The position numbers and the translations under genes are program-made. This document shows, piece after piece, positions 15,807 to 26,000 of a stretch of DNA of 64,000 bases (within the stretch, counting starts at the first letter, position 1; every line of letters begins with the position of its first letter). Below the pieces are notes generated by a model. The model did no database searches and was not told where the DNA came from. It worked only from the letters and a program-made list of their open reading frames with translations. Origin of the DNA: CAZGCA01 sp964524145 (GTDB lineage Bacteria; Hydrogenedentota; CAZGCA01); the NCBI GenBank assembly GCA_964524145.1, contig CAZGCA010000019.1:7021-71020 (forward strand), read 5' to 3'.

Positions 15807-17846
15807 ATGCGCATCATCAAATCAACCGTAGTCCTGCTGGTTCTAACACAAGTACTGTTCGCCGGATGCAAGACTGCTTCGTTCGAGGAGGCGGCACCGG
15901 CATCTAACATAAAGCTGCCCGCCCTGTTCACTGACAACATGGTTCTGCAGCGCGAGATGAAGATGCCGGTCTGGGGATGGGCGGACCCGGGCGGAAAGGT
16001 TGCCGTGTCCATTGACACACTGGAGGCAGAGGCCATAGCAGGAGACGACGGCAGATGGATGGCAAGGCTCGGTCCTCTGCCGGCAGGCGGCCCTTACAAC
16101 CTGACCGTCGCGGGCGAGGAGACCGTAAAACTCACAAACGTGATGGTCGGCGAAGTGTGGGTTTGTTCCGGACAGTCGAACATGCAGTGGCCGGCCCGTC
16201 TCGGCAGACGCAGCGCGGCCGACGCGGAACAGGAAATTGCCGCAGCCAAACACCCGAACATCCGCCTGTTCAGCGTTCCTATGGTAACGAGTTTCGTGCC
16301 GCGGGATGACTGCAAGAGCAAGGGGTGGGCGGTGTGCAACCCGGAGACGGTGCCGGAGTTCTCGGCAGTAGGATACTTCTTCGGCAGGTATCTTCACAAA
16401 CAGCTCGATGTTCCCGTGGGCTTGATCCAGAGCGCGTGGGGCGGGACGGTCGCCGAGGCGTGGACGAGCGAGTCGGCCCTGAAAACGCTGCCCGATTTCA
16501 AACCCAAGCTCGCAAGGATGGCAGCGATACTCCCACGGCTTGACGAGATGGAGAGGGAGTACCGGAGGAAAGTGGCGGATTGGGAAGCGGCTCTCGACGG
16601 GCACGACGCCGGATACTGGAACAACGAGCCCGTTTGGGCCGAGCCCGGATTCGATGCTTCGGGCTGGGAGTCTATGGACCTGCCGCAGGTCTGGGAGAAC
16701 GCTGGGCTCGAGCGGTTCGACGGGTTTGTATGGTTCCGGAAAGAGGTCGAGATACCTGCGGCCGACGCGGGAAAACCCATGACCCTTCGCCTGGGACCCA
16801 TAAACGATATGGACCGGACGTGGTTCAACGGGACCAAGGTCGGAAGCCTTGAAATCCCGAACAGATGGAATACGCCTCGGGTGTATGATGTTTCAGGGGA
16901 TCTCGTGAAACCCGGCCGGAACGTCATTACCGTCCGCGTATACGATACGGGCGGCAACGGCGGCGTCTGCGGAAATGCCGAGCAACTGAAGCTGGTGGTT
17001 GCCGGAGCGGAAGAAAGCGCGATTCCGTTGGCGGGTCCGTGGCTGTATAAGCCGGGGCTCGACATGAGAACCGTTCCCGGAAAGCCGCGACCACCCGCCA
17101 TACGCATGAACAACCCGAACGTTCCGACCGTACTGCACAACGCCATGATCAGTCCGCTCATCCCCTACGGCATTCGCGGGGCAATATGGTACCAGGGAGA
17201 GTCGAACGCCGGCCGCGCCTACCAGTACCGGACGCTCTTCCCCACCATGATTCAGGACTGGCGCGCGAACTGGGAGCAGGGCGATTTCCCGTTCCTGTTC
17301 GTTCAGTTGGCGAACTTTCAACAAGTCAAACCTGAACCAGGCGACGACGAGTGGGCCGAACTCCGGGAAGCCCAGTCGATGGCTCTCTCGCTGCCGAACA
17401 CCGGTATGGCCGTGACTATCGATATCGGCGAAGCGAACGATATTCATCCAAGAAACAAGCAGGACGTCGGCAAACGTCTCGGCCTCGCGGCGCGCGCCAT
17501 AGTGTTCGACGAGAAGATAGTGTATTCCGGCCCCATTTATGAGTCGATGCGCGTCGAGGGCAACGCCATCCGGCTGCGGTTCAACCATGTGGGCGGCGGA
17601 CTCGTGGCGAAAGGCGAGCAACTAAAGGGCTTCGCGATCGCCGGGGACGACAGAAAGTTCGTCTGGGCCGACGCGAGGATCGAAGACGACACCGTCGTCG
17701 TCGAGAGCGACGAGGTCCGGAACCCCGTAGCCGTCAGGTACGCCTGGGCTATCAACCCCGTCTGCAACCTTTACAACAAGGACGGTCTGCCCGCATCGCC
17801 GTTCCGCACAGACGACTGGCCGGGCATCACCAGAGGCAAGAAATAG
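15807..17846 (+). CDS. Sialate O-acetylesterase family lipoprotein
   Basis: 679 residues. Signal peptide with lipobox LFAGC (Cys at about residue 21) and a GGAGAGAAG RBS. The SGNH-like esterase signature is split in the usual way for this family: SGQSNM at 121-126 with the nucleophile Ser124, WYQGESN in the middle, and the catalytic Asp/His block DIHPRN with H547. Between the first blocks lies a beta-sandwich insert (residues about 260-390), also usual. The enzyme removes O-acetyl groups from sialic acids or other acylated sugars. It is probably anchored on the periplasmic or outer surface and works with the neighbouring carbohydrate enzymes. Confidence 0.95.
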   Translation: MRIIKSTVVLLVLTQVLFAGCKTASFEEAAPASNIKLPALFTDNMVLQREMKMPVWGWADPGGKVAVSIDTLEAEAIAGDDGRWMARLGPLPAGGPYNLTVAGEETVKLTNVMVGEVWVCSGQSNMQWPARLGRRSAADAEQEIAAAKHPNIRLFSVPMVTSFVPRDDCKSKGWAVCNPETVPEFSAVGYFFGRYLHKQLDVPVGLIQSAWGGTVAEAWTSESALKTLPDFKPKLARMAAILPRLDEMEREYRRKVADWEAALDGHDAGYWNNEPVWAEPGFDASGWESMDLPQVWENAGLERFDGFVWFRKEVEIPAADAGKPMTLRLGPINDMDRTWFNGTKVGSLEIPNRWNTPRVYDVSGDLVKPGRNVITVRVYDTGGNGGVCGNAEQLKLVVAGAEESAIPLAGPWLYKPGLDMRTVPGKPRPPAIRMNNPNVPTVLHNAMISPLIPYGIRGAIWYQGESNAGRAYQYRTLFPTMIQDWRANWEQGDFPFLFVQLANFQQVKPEPGDDEWAELREAQSMALSLPNTGMAVTIDIGEANDIHPRNKQDVGKRLGLAARAIVFDEKIVYSGPIYESMRVEGNAIRLRFNHVGGGLVAKGEQLKGFAIAGDDRKFVWADARIEDDTVVVESDEVRNPVAVRYAWAINPVCNLYNKDGLPASPFRTDDWPGITRGKK

Positions 17847-18166
17847 GCGCCAATCCGCCTGCTGACGCTGACGGGCGAGAGTGACGCGCCGGGCTCGGGC
17901 GGAGACTCTTCAGAAAGCGGCTTCTCGGCGTTCTGCAAATAATTGTAGTTGCATTGCTTACAGTCCGGGCCGAGAAACTATCAGACGCTGGCGGCGCTTG
18001 GTGTCTTCCGCACGTGACCCCGCACGGCGGCGTGAGATACTCGTAATGATGGCGTCAAACCAGCACTTGAGCTTGACAAAGACCGGATGACAGGATATTA
18101 TCAGTAGCGAGGAGCGGGTTATCTTGCGAGCCGACACAGTCGGCAGTTGGCCGAAGGAGAGTTGAG
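17847..18166 (+). other. 320-base gap: no gene, contains the promoter of the HD-GYP gene
   Basis: No supported open frame. The only feature I can support is the promoter at 18073-18101, leaving a 5' leader of about 58 bases before the ATG at 18167. Confidence 0.5.
18073..18101 (+). promoter_or_regulatory. Sigma-70-type promoter for the FHA-GAF-HD-GYP gene
   Basis: TTGACA (18073-18078), 17-base spacer, TATTAT (18096-18101). Confidence 0.8.
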
Positions 18167-19843
18167 ATGGTCGAGTGCCACCTAAAGATTCTTGACGGAC
18201 TGTTCCAGGGCCACGAGTATCTGATCTCAGAGCGGGCAACGATTGGTCGCGGCTCGGACAATCACATCCAGCTCGCGGACGAGCTCGTGTCCAGACACCA
18301 TGCAGAGATTCTGCCGGAAGGAGACGGTTTCGTACTCCGCGATACAGAGAGCGCGAACGGCACGTTTGTCAACGGCCAACGCATTCAGGAAGCCACACTT
18401 TCGCCCGGCGATACGGTGAAAATCGGCGAAACAACGCTCAAGTTTCAGGCCAAGACACCGTCTGAGCCGGCTACGGATGCCGACACCTCCTTCGTATCGA
18501 TGGTTGGCGAGGAGTTGGTGTCTGAGACAGAGATGGTCGAGACGGAAGTACCCGTGTCGGAGTTTACGATACCGGTGCTGGACATCGAGCGGAAGCGTCT
18601 CGATATACTGTTGCAGATCTGCCAGGAGATCCCGGCCGAACGGAACTTTGACAAGCTTTTGGACACGATCCTGGGGAACGCCTTTGAGATCGTTCCGGCT
18701 CACCGCGGTGCGGTCCTGCTGAAGGACGAGGTGTCGGGCGAGCTTACGCCTTCCTGCACGCGTATCCGCGACAAAGAGAAGGCAGGCGAGATGGTGATCA
18801 GTTCGACCGTCGTCAACAGGATAGTCCGGGAAAAGGTTGGGATGATCATCGCCGATGCCGCGAGGGACAAGCAGATTCAGGACGCCTCCAGCATCAGGCT
18901 CGAGAGAATCCGCTCAGCGATGTGTGTTCCGATCATGTATCACGGCGAGGTGCTGGGGGCGATCTACGTCGATTCGACAGGCACCATCGAGCCGTTCCGG
19001 GAACGAGATCTCCAACTGCTGATCGCCATGGCGGGGCCTGCGGCCACAGCCATCAGCAACGCCCGGTATTTGAAGACGGTCGAAGAATACGCCCGGCGGC
19101 TCGAGCGGTCGCGCGACGAGACGCTGGCGGTCGTTGCGAACACGATAGAAGGGCGAGACCACTACACCGTCGGTCATACCTGGAGGGTGACAAAGTTCGC
19201 GATGGCCTTGGCGAGACATATGGGCTGGGACGAAGGGACGCTGAAGGAGGTTGAGGTAGGCGGTGTGCTGCACGATATCGGCAAGATAGCCGTCGACGAC
19301 GCCATCCTGCGCAAACCGGCGCCGCTCGATGACGAAGAGTTTGCCCAGATGAAGATACATTGCAGCAAGGGCGCAAGCATGTTGAAAGACTGCCGCGAGC
19401 TCGAGAGCGCCATCCCTTACGTTCTGTATCACCACGAGCGATACGACGGTCGGGGGTACCCGTTCGGGCTCGCCGGCGAGGAGATTCCCCGCGAGGGGCG
19501 GCTCCTGGCTATTGCCGATTGCTTCGATGCGATGACAAGCAACAGGCCGTACCGGAAGGCGCTCCCCTCCGAGACGGCTATTGCCGAGATTGAAGAACGC
19601 CGGGGCGAACAGTTCGACCCCGGGTATGCCGAGGCCTTCGTCGAGATCTACAAGGCAGGAAAGATCAGTTCCATCATGCAGGATTATGCCAAAGGAGAGA
19701 TGTCGACATGCTGCCCCTTCTGCAGCACGTTCATACGGATTGTCGAGCAAGACCTCGAAACCAAGATCGTCGTCTGCACTGTCTGCCACCATCAGGCAAA
19801 GTTGGAGAAGGTCGGCACGGAGTGGATGAGCGAGTTGGTGTAG
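18167..19843 (+). CDS. FHA-GAF-HD-GYP signalling protein with C-terminal zinc ribbon
   Basis: 558 residues. Domain order: FHA phosphothreonine-binding domain (residues about 5-98: TIGRGSDNHI, SRHHAEI, SANGTFVNG), GAF-type sensor domain (about 150-300), HD-GYP domain (about 310-500: H369-D370 in LHDIGK, HHERYDGRGYP with G430-Y431-P432), and a C-terminal ribbon with CC-x2-C at 515-519 and CxxC at 537-540. HD-GYP domains hydrolyse cyclic di-GMP; all main metal ligands appear kept. Phosphoprotein recognition plus a ligand sensor would control this activity. The gene has its own promoter and GGAGAG RBS. It is not linked to a diguanylate cyclase here. Confidence 0.94.
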   Translation: MVECHLKILDGLFQGHEYLISERATIGRGSDNHIQLADELVSRHHAEILPEGDGFVLRDTESANGTFVNGQRIQEATLSPGDTVKIGETTLKFQAKTPSEPATDADTSFVSMVGEELVSETEMVETEVPVSEFTIPVLDIERKRLDILLQICQEIPAERNFDKLLDTILGNAFEIVPAHRGAVLLKDEVSGELTPSCTRIRDKEKAGEMVISSTVVNRIVREKVGMIIADAARDKQIQDASSIRLERIRSAMCVPIMYHGEVLGAIYVDSTGTIEPFRERDLQLLIAMAGPAATAISNARYLKTVEEYARRLERSRDETLAVVANTIEGRDHYTVGHTWRVTKFAMALARHMGWDEGTLKEVEVGGVLHDIGKIAVDDAILRKPAPLDDEEFAQMKIHCSKGASMLKDCRELESAIPYVLYHHERYDGRGYPFGLAGEEIPREGRLLAIADCFDAMTSNRPYRKALPSETAIAEIEERRGEQFDPGYAEAFVEIYKAGKISSIMQDYAKGEMSTCCPFCSTFIRIVEQDLETKIVVCTVCHHQAKLEKVGTEWMSELV

Positions 19844-20034
19844 GGCGGTTTCAGCAACAAGACACGGAGGAGTGAACGTAAGGTCACGGTACAGTCAATA
19901 CGCGTAACGGTGCGCCGAACTCCTGAAAAGTGCGGGAACTGGTTTGTAGAACGGAGCTTTCGGCGCCATCAACCTGGCAGCATGGGGGCTGAGCGATAGT
20001 CGCAACCACGAAGGGTTGCGATGGGGAGGCTTTT

Positions 20035-23000
20035 ATGGCCGAAAGACAGAGATTGTTGGTTGTAATCGCCATCGTGCTGGTCGTTGCAGCGTCCGGGGTC
20101 GTGTTGCGCGTGGGGCGGCACGCAGGTGTCGAGCCGCGCCGAGCGCCTGCTGTGGTAACGGCTGGCAGGCTGGACGAGGATGCGCTGCAACAGACGTCGT
20201 GGTGGGCCGAGGCACAGGAGAACGTTCGGGAATCCGAGTACGCGGTCACGCGGCAGGAGAGGTCTGTCGTCGAAGGCAAGCCGGGCGGGCTTCATGCCGC
20301 GAACCGCGCGCAGAATCTTCGGGCCTACTTTCGGAGGGACGGCGTTGAAGTGGTCCCGCGAACGGGCGATTCCGCCGCGTGGGAATGGAGATGGAAGCTC
20401 TCAAGCTACGGACGAAGCGACAACACTATCCCCGTTGGCGAGGTGGAGCCCACGCATGAGAGGGATCGGGTCGAGTACGACCGTCCGGGTATCACGGAAT
20501 GGTACAAGAACACGGAAGAAGGGATCGAACAGGGTTTCACCATCCCCGAACGCCTTCAAGGAGATGGCCGCCTTGTTATCGAAGGTATCGTCGGGGCAAG
20601 TCTGCATGCTGTATCGCCCGATTCGGGCGACCGCGTCCGGTTTCTTGACGGGAACAACGTCGAAGTCCTTCGCTACAGCAGCTTGAAAGCCTTCGACGCG
20701 ATCGGCAGAGAGCTGCCCGCCGTGATGCAGCTTGCCAGGAACACCGTTCAGCTCGTGGTCGATGACACCAATGCAATCTATCCGGTCACCGTTGACCCTA
20801 TCATGACGAGCCCGCAGTGGATTGCGGGGAGCAACCAGTGGGACGCCAATTCCGGGTGGTCTGTTTCGGGTGCAGGTGATGTGAACGGCGACGGATACAG
20901 CGACATAATCGTCGGGGCGTATCAGTACGACAACGGCCAGGCAGACGAGGGGGCTGCATTCGTGTTTCTGGGCTCCGAGTCCGGAATCGTAGGAGGTCCC
21001 CCGGCCGACGCGGAGGCCGTGCTCGAGTCGAACCAGGCGAATGCGTATTTCGGCTATAGTGTGTCGTGCGCCGGTGACGTCAACGGTGACGGCTATTCCG
21101 ATGTGATAGTAGGGGCTGCCGGCCAGGCATACGACATATATGATTTCTCGCCATCAATGACCTACAGTTATGGCGCGTACGACAATGGCGAGGCGAACGA
21201 AGGCGGGGCGTTTGTGTTTCTGGGCTCCCCGTCTGGGATCGTAGGGAGTTCCCCAGGCGATGCCGCCGCCGTGTTGGAATCGAACCAGCCGTACGCGTTT
21301 TTCGGCTGGAGCGTATCGGGCGCAGGTGACGTAAACGGTGACGGGTACGCCGACGTGATCGTCGGGGCGCACCGATACGACCAGGGCCAGACAGATGAAG
21401 GCGGGGCGTTCGTGTTTCTGGGGTCCGCGTCCGGCATAGTGGGGAGTTCTCCGGCCGATGCCGCAGCCGTGTTGGAATCGAACCAGGCGTATGCCTATCT
21501 CGGCTGGAGCGTATCGTACGCAGGTGACGTAAACGGCGACGGGTACGCAGACGTAATCGTCGGGGCGTATCAGTACGATCACGCCCAGACGGACGAGGGT
21601 TCGGCCTTTGTGTTCCTCGGTTCGGTGTCCGGAATCGTCGGGACCAACCCCGGCAATGCAGCGACGGCGTTGGAGTCCGACAATGAGGCGGCGCAATTCG
21701 GATACAGCGTATCGGGGGCGGGGGACGTGAACGGTGATGGATACGCTGATGTCATTGTAGGGTCGCCTTACGACGAATACAATCCCGTTGATCCCTATGA
21801 GGTGTTGATCGGACGCGCGTTCGTGTATCTCGGCAACTCCTCGGGATTGGAAACGGGCCCCGTGTGGACGGCCCAGGGTGTCGACAAAGAGTGCTTTGCA
21901 TGGGCCGTTTCCACAGCCGGAGACATCAACGGAGACGGGTGTGCCGACGTTATCGTCGGCGCCCCTGTCCGGAACGCGTTCCACGGTCCGGAAGACCCCG
22001 TACCTGCGGGCCGTGTGCTGGCATATCTCGGGAACTCGAGCGGTGTCTCTGCTGATCCGGTTTGGAGCGTTGAGAGCGATACGGAAGAAGCCATGCTGGG
22101 TTATAGCGTATCGAGCGCGGGCGACGTCAACGGTGACGGGTACTCCGACATCATCGTCGGCGCCCCTCTCCACAGCATTACGAAATCGAATGAGGGCGGG
22201 GCGCTTGTGTTTCATGGTGGGTGTGAACCTCCTGCCGCGAGACCGGTATGGAGGATTGAGGATTTCGTGGCGTCCGACAACTACGGGGCAGCCGTTGCAG
22301 CATTGGGAGACATAAACGGAGACGGCTATGACGATGTAACCGTCGGCGACCCCGCCTTCCCCAATTCCGACCCCTCCTCTGAAGGGGCCGGGCGAGTGTA
22401 TGTGTACCTGGGAAACAACACAGGGTTGGAGAGCGGGCCGGTATGGAGTGCGCCGGGAGGCTCGTCGGGTTCTGCCGTCGGCGGGGCCGTTTCCGGTGCC
22501 GGCGACGTTGACGGCGACGGCCACCCCGAACTCATCATTGGAGACCCCGGCTTTGACAATCGTGGCCGTGTCCTTGTCTACGGCTGGAACGGATCGGACC
22601 TCTCACCAGTGTGGAGCGCCGAAGGCGTTGAAGCTGAAGCAGAGTTCGGCGCGTCCGTCGCAGGAGTTGGAGATGTGGACGGGGACGGGTACGCAGATGT
22701 GCTGGTCGGCGCGCCGCTATACGACGACGGGTTGTCCGACCAAGGCCGTGTCTTTGCCTACTTTGGGAGCCCGACGGGCCTCAGCACCTCGGCCAAATGG
22801 GTTGCGAGTCCGGCCCAGGCGGGCGCACGGTTCGGTACCTCGGTTGCGGGAGCGGGCGACGTCAATGGTGACGGCTATGCGGATGTCATCATCGGGGCAC
22901 CATTTTGTGACGGTGCATACCCCAATGTCGGGCGTGCGTGCGTGTACCTCGGGAGCGCAGCCGGCCTGCCGGACTCCCCGGCGTGGACTGTTGACGGAGA

Positions 23001-26000
23001 ACAGGAGGACGCCCAGTTCGGTTCCCGGGTCACGGGTGTAGGCGACGTCAATGGCGACGGGTACGACGACGTGCTCGTGGCAGCGCCGCTCTATGACGGC
23101 ATCTTCTTTGACGGTGGCCGCATATTCCTGTATCTCGGTAACGCGTCGGGCATCTCAAGCACACCTGTGTCGGAACAAGACGGGGCCCAAGAGGATTCCC
23201 AGCTTGGCGCATCCGTTGCCGGGGTGGGAGACGTGAGCGGAGACGCTCTGGCAGATGTGCTTGTCGGGGAACCCGGATATGAACTCCCGCCTGAGTACGA
23301 GGGGGGTCCAATGCAGGTTAACGGGCGGACGGTTCTGTTTGAGGGTTCCCCAGAGGGGCTCTCGTCGGCACCAACCTGGACGTGCGAGGCTGGCGCGTAT
23401 TACGACATGGGACATGCGGTGTCGGGAGCCGGCGACATGAACGGGGATGGAGCTCTCGATATGCTGGTTGGGGTTTCCGGTGACAGCCCTCATCTGTTGA
23501 ATGGGTACGTGAGGTATTTTATCGGAAACGGGGGCGACGGGCCTGAGCCTAAACCGGGAATAACGCAACAAAGCGGCGACCCGGTTGGCGCACCGGGCAT
23601 AGTCGTCGACGATGGGGGGATTCGGCTTGTCATGGCAGGAAAGGTGCCACTCGGGCGCGCGGCAGTAAGACTGGAATGGGAGATCGAGCCGTACGGTACA
23701 ACCTTTGACGGGTTGGAAATACGGACGAGCGACCCATGGCACGATAGCGGCCTCTTAGGGTATCCGTTTGACAGGCTTATCACCGGATTGGGAGACGCTC
23801 ACGGTTTCCGCGTTCGGATGCGCTTGCTTTACGCTCCGCTTGAAGTGCTGCAACCTGGAATCACTCCGCCGCCCAATCCTTCACACAGTCCGTGGTTCTA
23901 TCCTTGCTGGGCGACAGTGGGCCCTTCCGATTTTCGGGCCTCCGGCTATCGGCCTCCGACGGACCCCGGCACGGTCGTCGTCACGCAGACTGCTCTGAGC
24001 ACGGTGGACGACATCCAGTGCACAGTGGACGCATCAAGTACCTCACCAGCCGTGCCGCCGCAACCCGTTCAGTACGAGTTTCTCTGGTCGAACGGAGAGA
24101 CCAGCGTCGTGCATGTGTCCTCATCCTTGACAGACACACTCGACGCCTCTGAAACGAGGAAACATGAGACTTGGACCTGCACGGTGCGGGCATGGGACGG
24201 AGTCCAATACTCGCACGGTGCTTCGTCGGACACGGCTCCTCAAATCGACAACACGGCGCCGTCGCAGGCGACTCTTGACTGGGTGCGCGGTTCCGGTGCG
24301 GAACCCTACGAATACGGGCCGCTCGATACAGTCCAAATCCAGATAACGGACTACTACGACGCCGACAACGACCTGCTGGTACCGGAGTTCACATGGGAGT
24401 ACTACAGGGGCGGCACGTGGAACTCACCGGACTCGACAAACGTGTCGAGCACCACACTGTCGAGCTGGATAGAATCCGGTATTCCGCAGGAAGGCGATGT
24501 GTGGAAGTGTACGGTGCGGATGTATGATGGTGAAGCCTGGAGCGGCTCGTCGAGTCTCGAGGCAACGATATTGGAGACGGGTGTTGACGAGTTGCTGATG
24601 ACTATAGCGGTAACGCCGCAGAGCGTCACGCTTGGCGAGGGGGTGACGATCACAGGCGGCGTGAGCCCGTCAGCGGACGTAGCGATATCGTTCAAGAGCA
24701 AGGAACTAGGTTCGAGTGGCTTTTCGCGGTCTTTTCCCCAAGGCGTGACCGCGTCCTCGGGCGCATTTAGCAAATTCTTCCTGCCGGACGCGGCGTCGGA
24801 AGGCCGATCCGACTGGGAGGTGAGAGCGGAATTCAACGGAGACGCCTACTACCGCCCCGCAACGAGCAACGAAGCGTCTTTCGCCGTGGCCAAGGCCGAA
24901 CCGGAGCTCGAGCTGGACTTGTCGCATGCCACGGCCTTGGTCAATCTAGGCAACGCAGAGAGTTTCGCTGCGACGGCGACCCTGTCGGTGGACGGCTTTC
25001 CCACGGAGCTCAAACCGTTGTTGTCGGGCAAGACAATCCGGCTGTCGGTGTCGGACCCGGATGGCCAGACGCCGTATGACCCCATCGAGAAGACGACAGA
25101 CTCCGATGGCGAGGTGGTGTTAACCGCCCAGGACTTCAGGGACGCATGGGATCCCTCCGATACGGACGGCATCTTCATGGAGTCGGGGGTGTGGAAGTTC
25201 AAGGCGGAGTTTGCGGGCGACGACAACTTCACGCTTGCCTCGACGCCGGACTATGACGAAACCGACGCGCGTCTTATCGTCAAGGAAGGCGCGGGCTACG
25301 CGATACTCGTGCTGGGCCGTCTCGACCAGACCGCAGAAGGTCATGACGCGCACGCCAAGACCACCGACTACATCTACCGCACGCTGGTGGATCGGGCGTT
25401 CGACCCGAGCGACATCTACTACATGCGCGAGTACCTGGGCGACGAAAAGGAGTCGTCGGATATCGAGGTTGACGACGAGTCGCCGACCAAGGCGGACGTG
25501 CAGTATGCAATAGAGACATGGGCCTACGACGCGATATTCGATTCGCCGGCGACGTTCTACATCATCTTTGCCGACCACGGCAGCGTGGACAAGTTCCACC
25601 TGTGGTCTTCGGAGAACACCGAAGACGATGACCAGTACCTCACGCCCAATGAGCTTGACGGCTATGTTGATCTGCTCGAAACGCAACTTGGAACCGACCC
25701 GGAGATAGTGTTCATCTACGGTGCATGCCACTCGGGGAGTTGCATTCCGACCCTCTCCGCATCGAACCGGGTGCTTATCACGAGCTGCGCTGAGGACGAG
25801 ATCTCGTACCGTGGGGTGGACAGCGATCCGACGGACGGTTCGGACGTGCGGGACGGCGAGTTTTTCCTGATGGAGCTGTTCCGTAACGCGGGCGCGGGCA
25901 GGTCGTTCGAGGAGTCGTTCGAGCTTGCCTCGGCCAAGACGGTCGAGTACACGGCGTCGAAGAGCAACGGGGCGTTGGCCGATGAGCCGCAGCACCCGCT

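Noticed and set aside
21154..22524. 456-codon minus-strand frame opposite the FG-GAP repeats
   Set aside because: It only mirrors the repeated sequence of the plus-strand gene.
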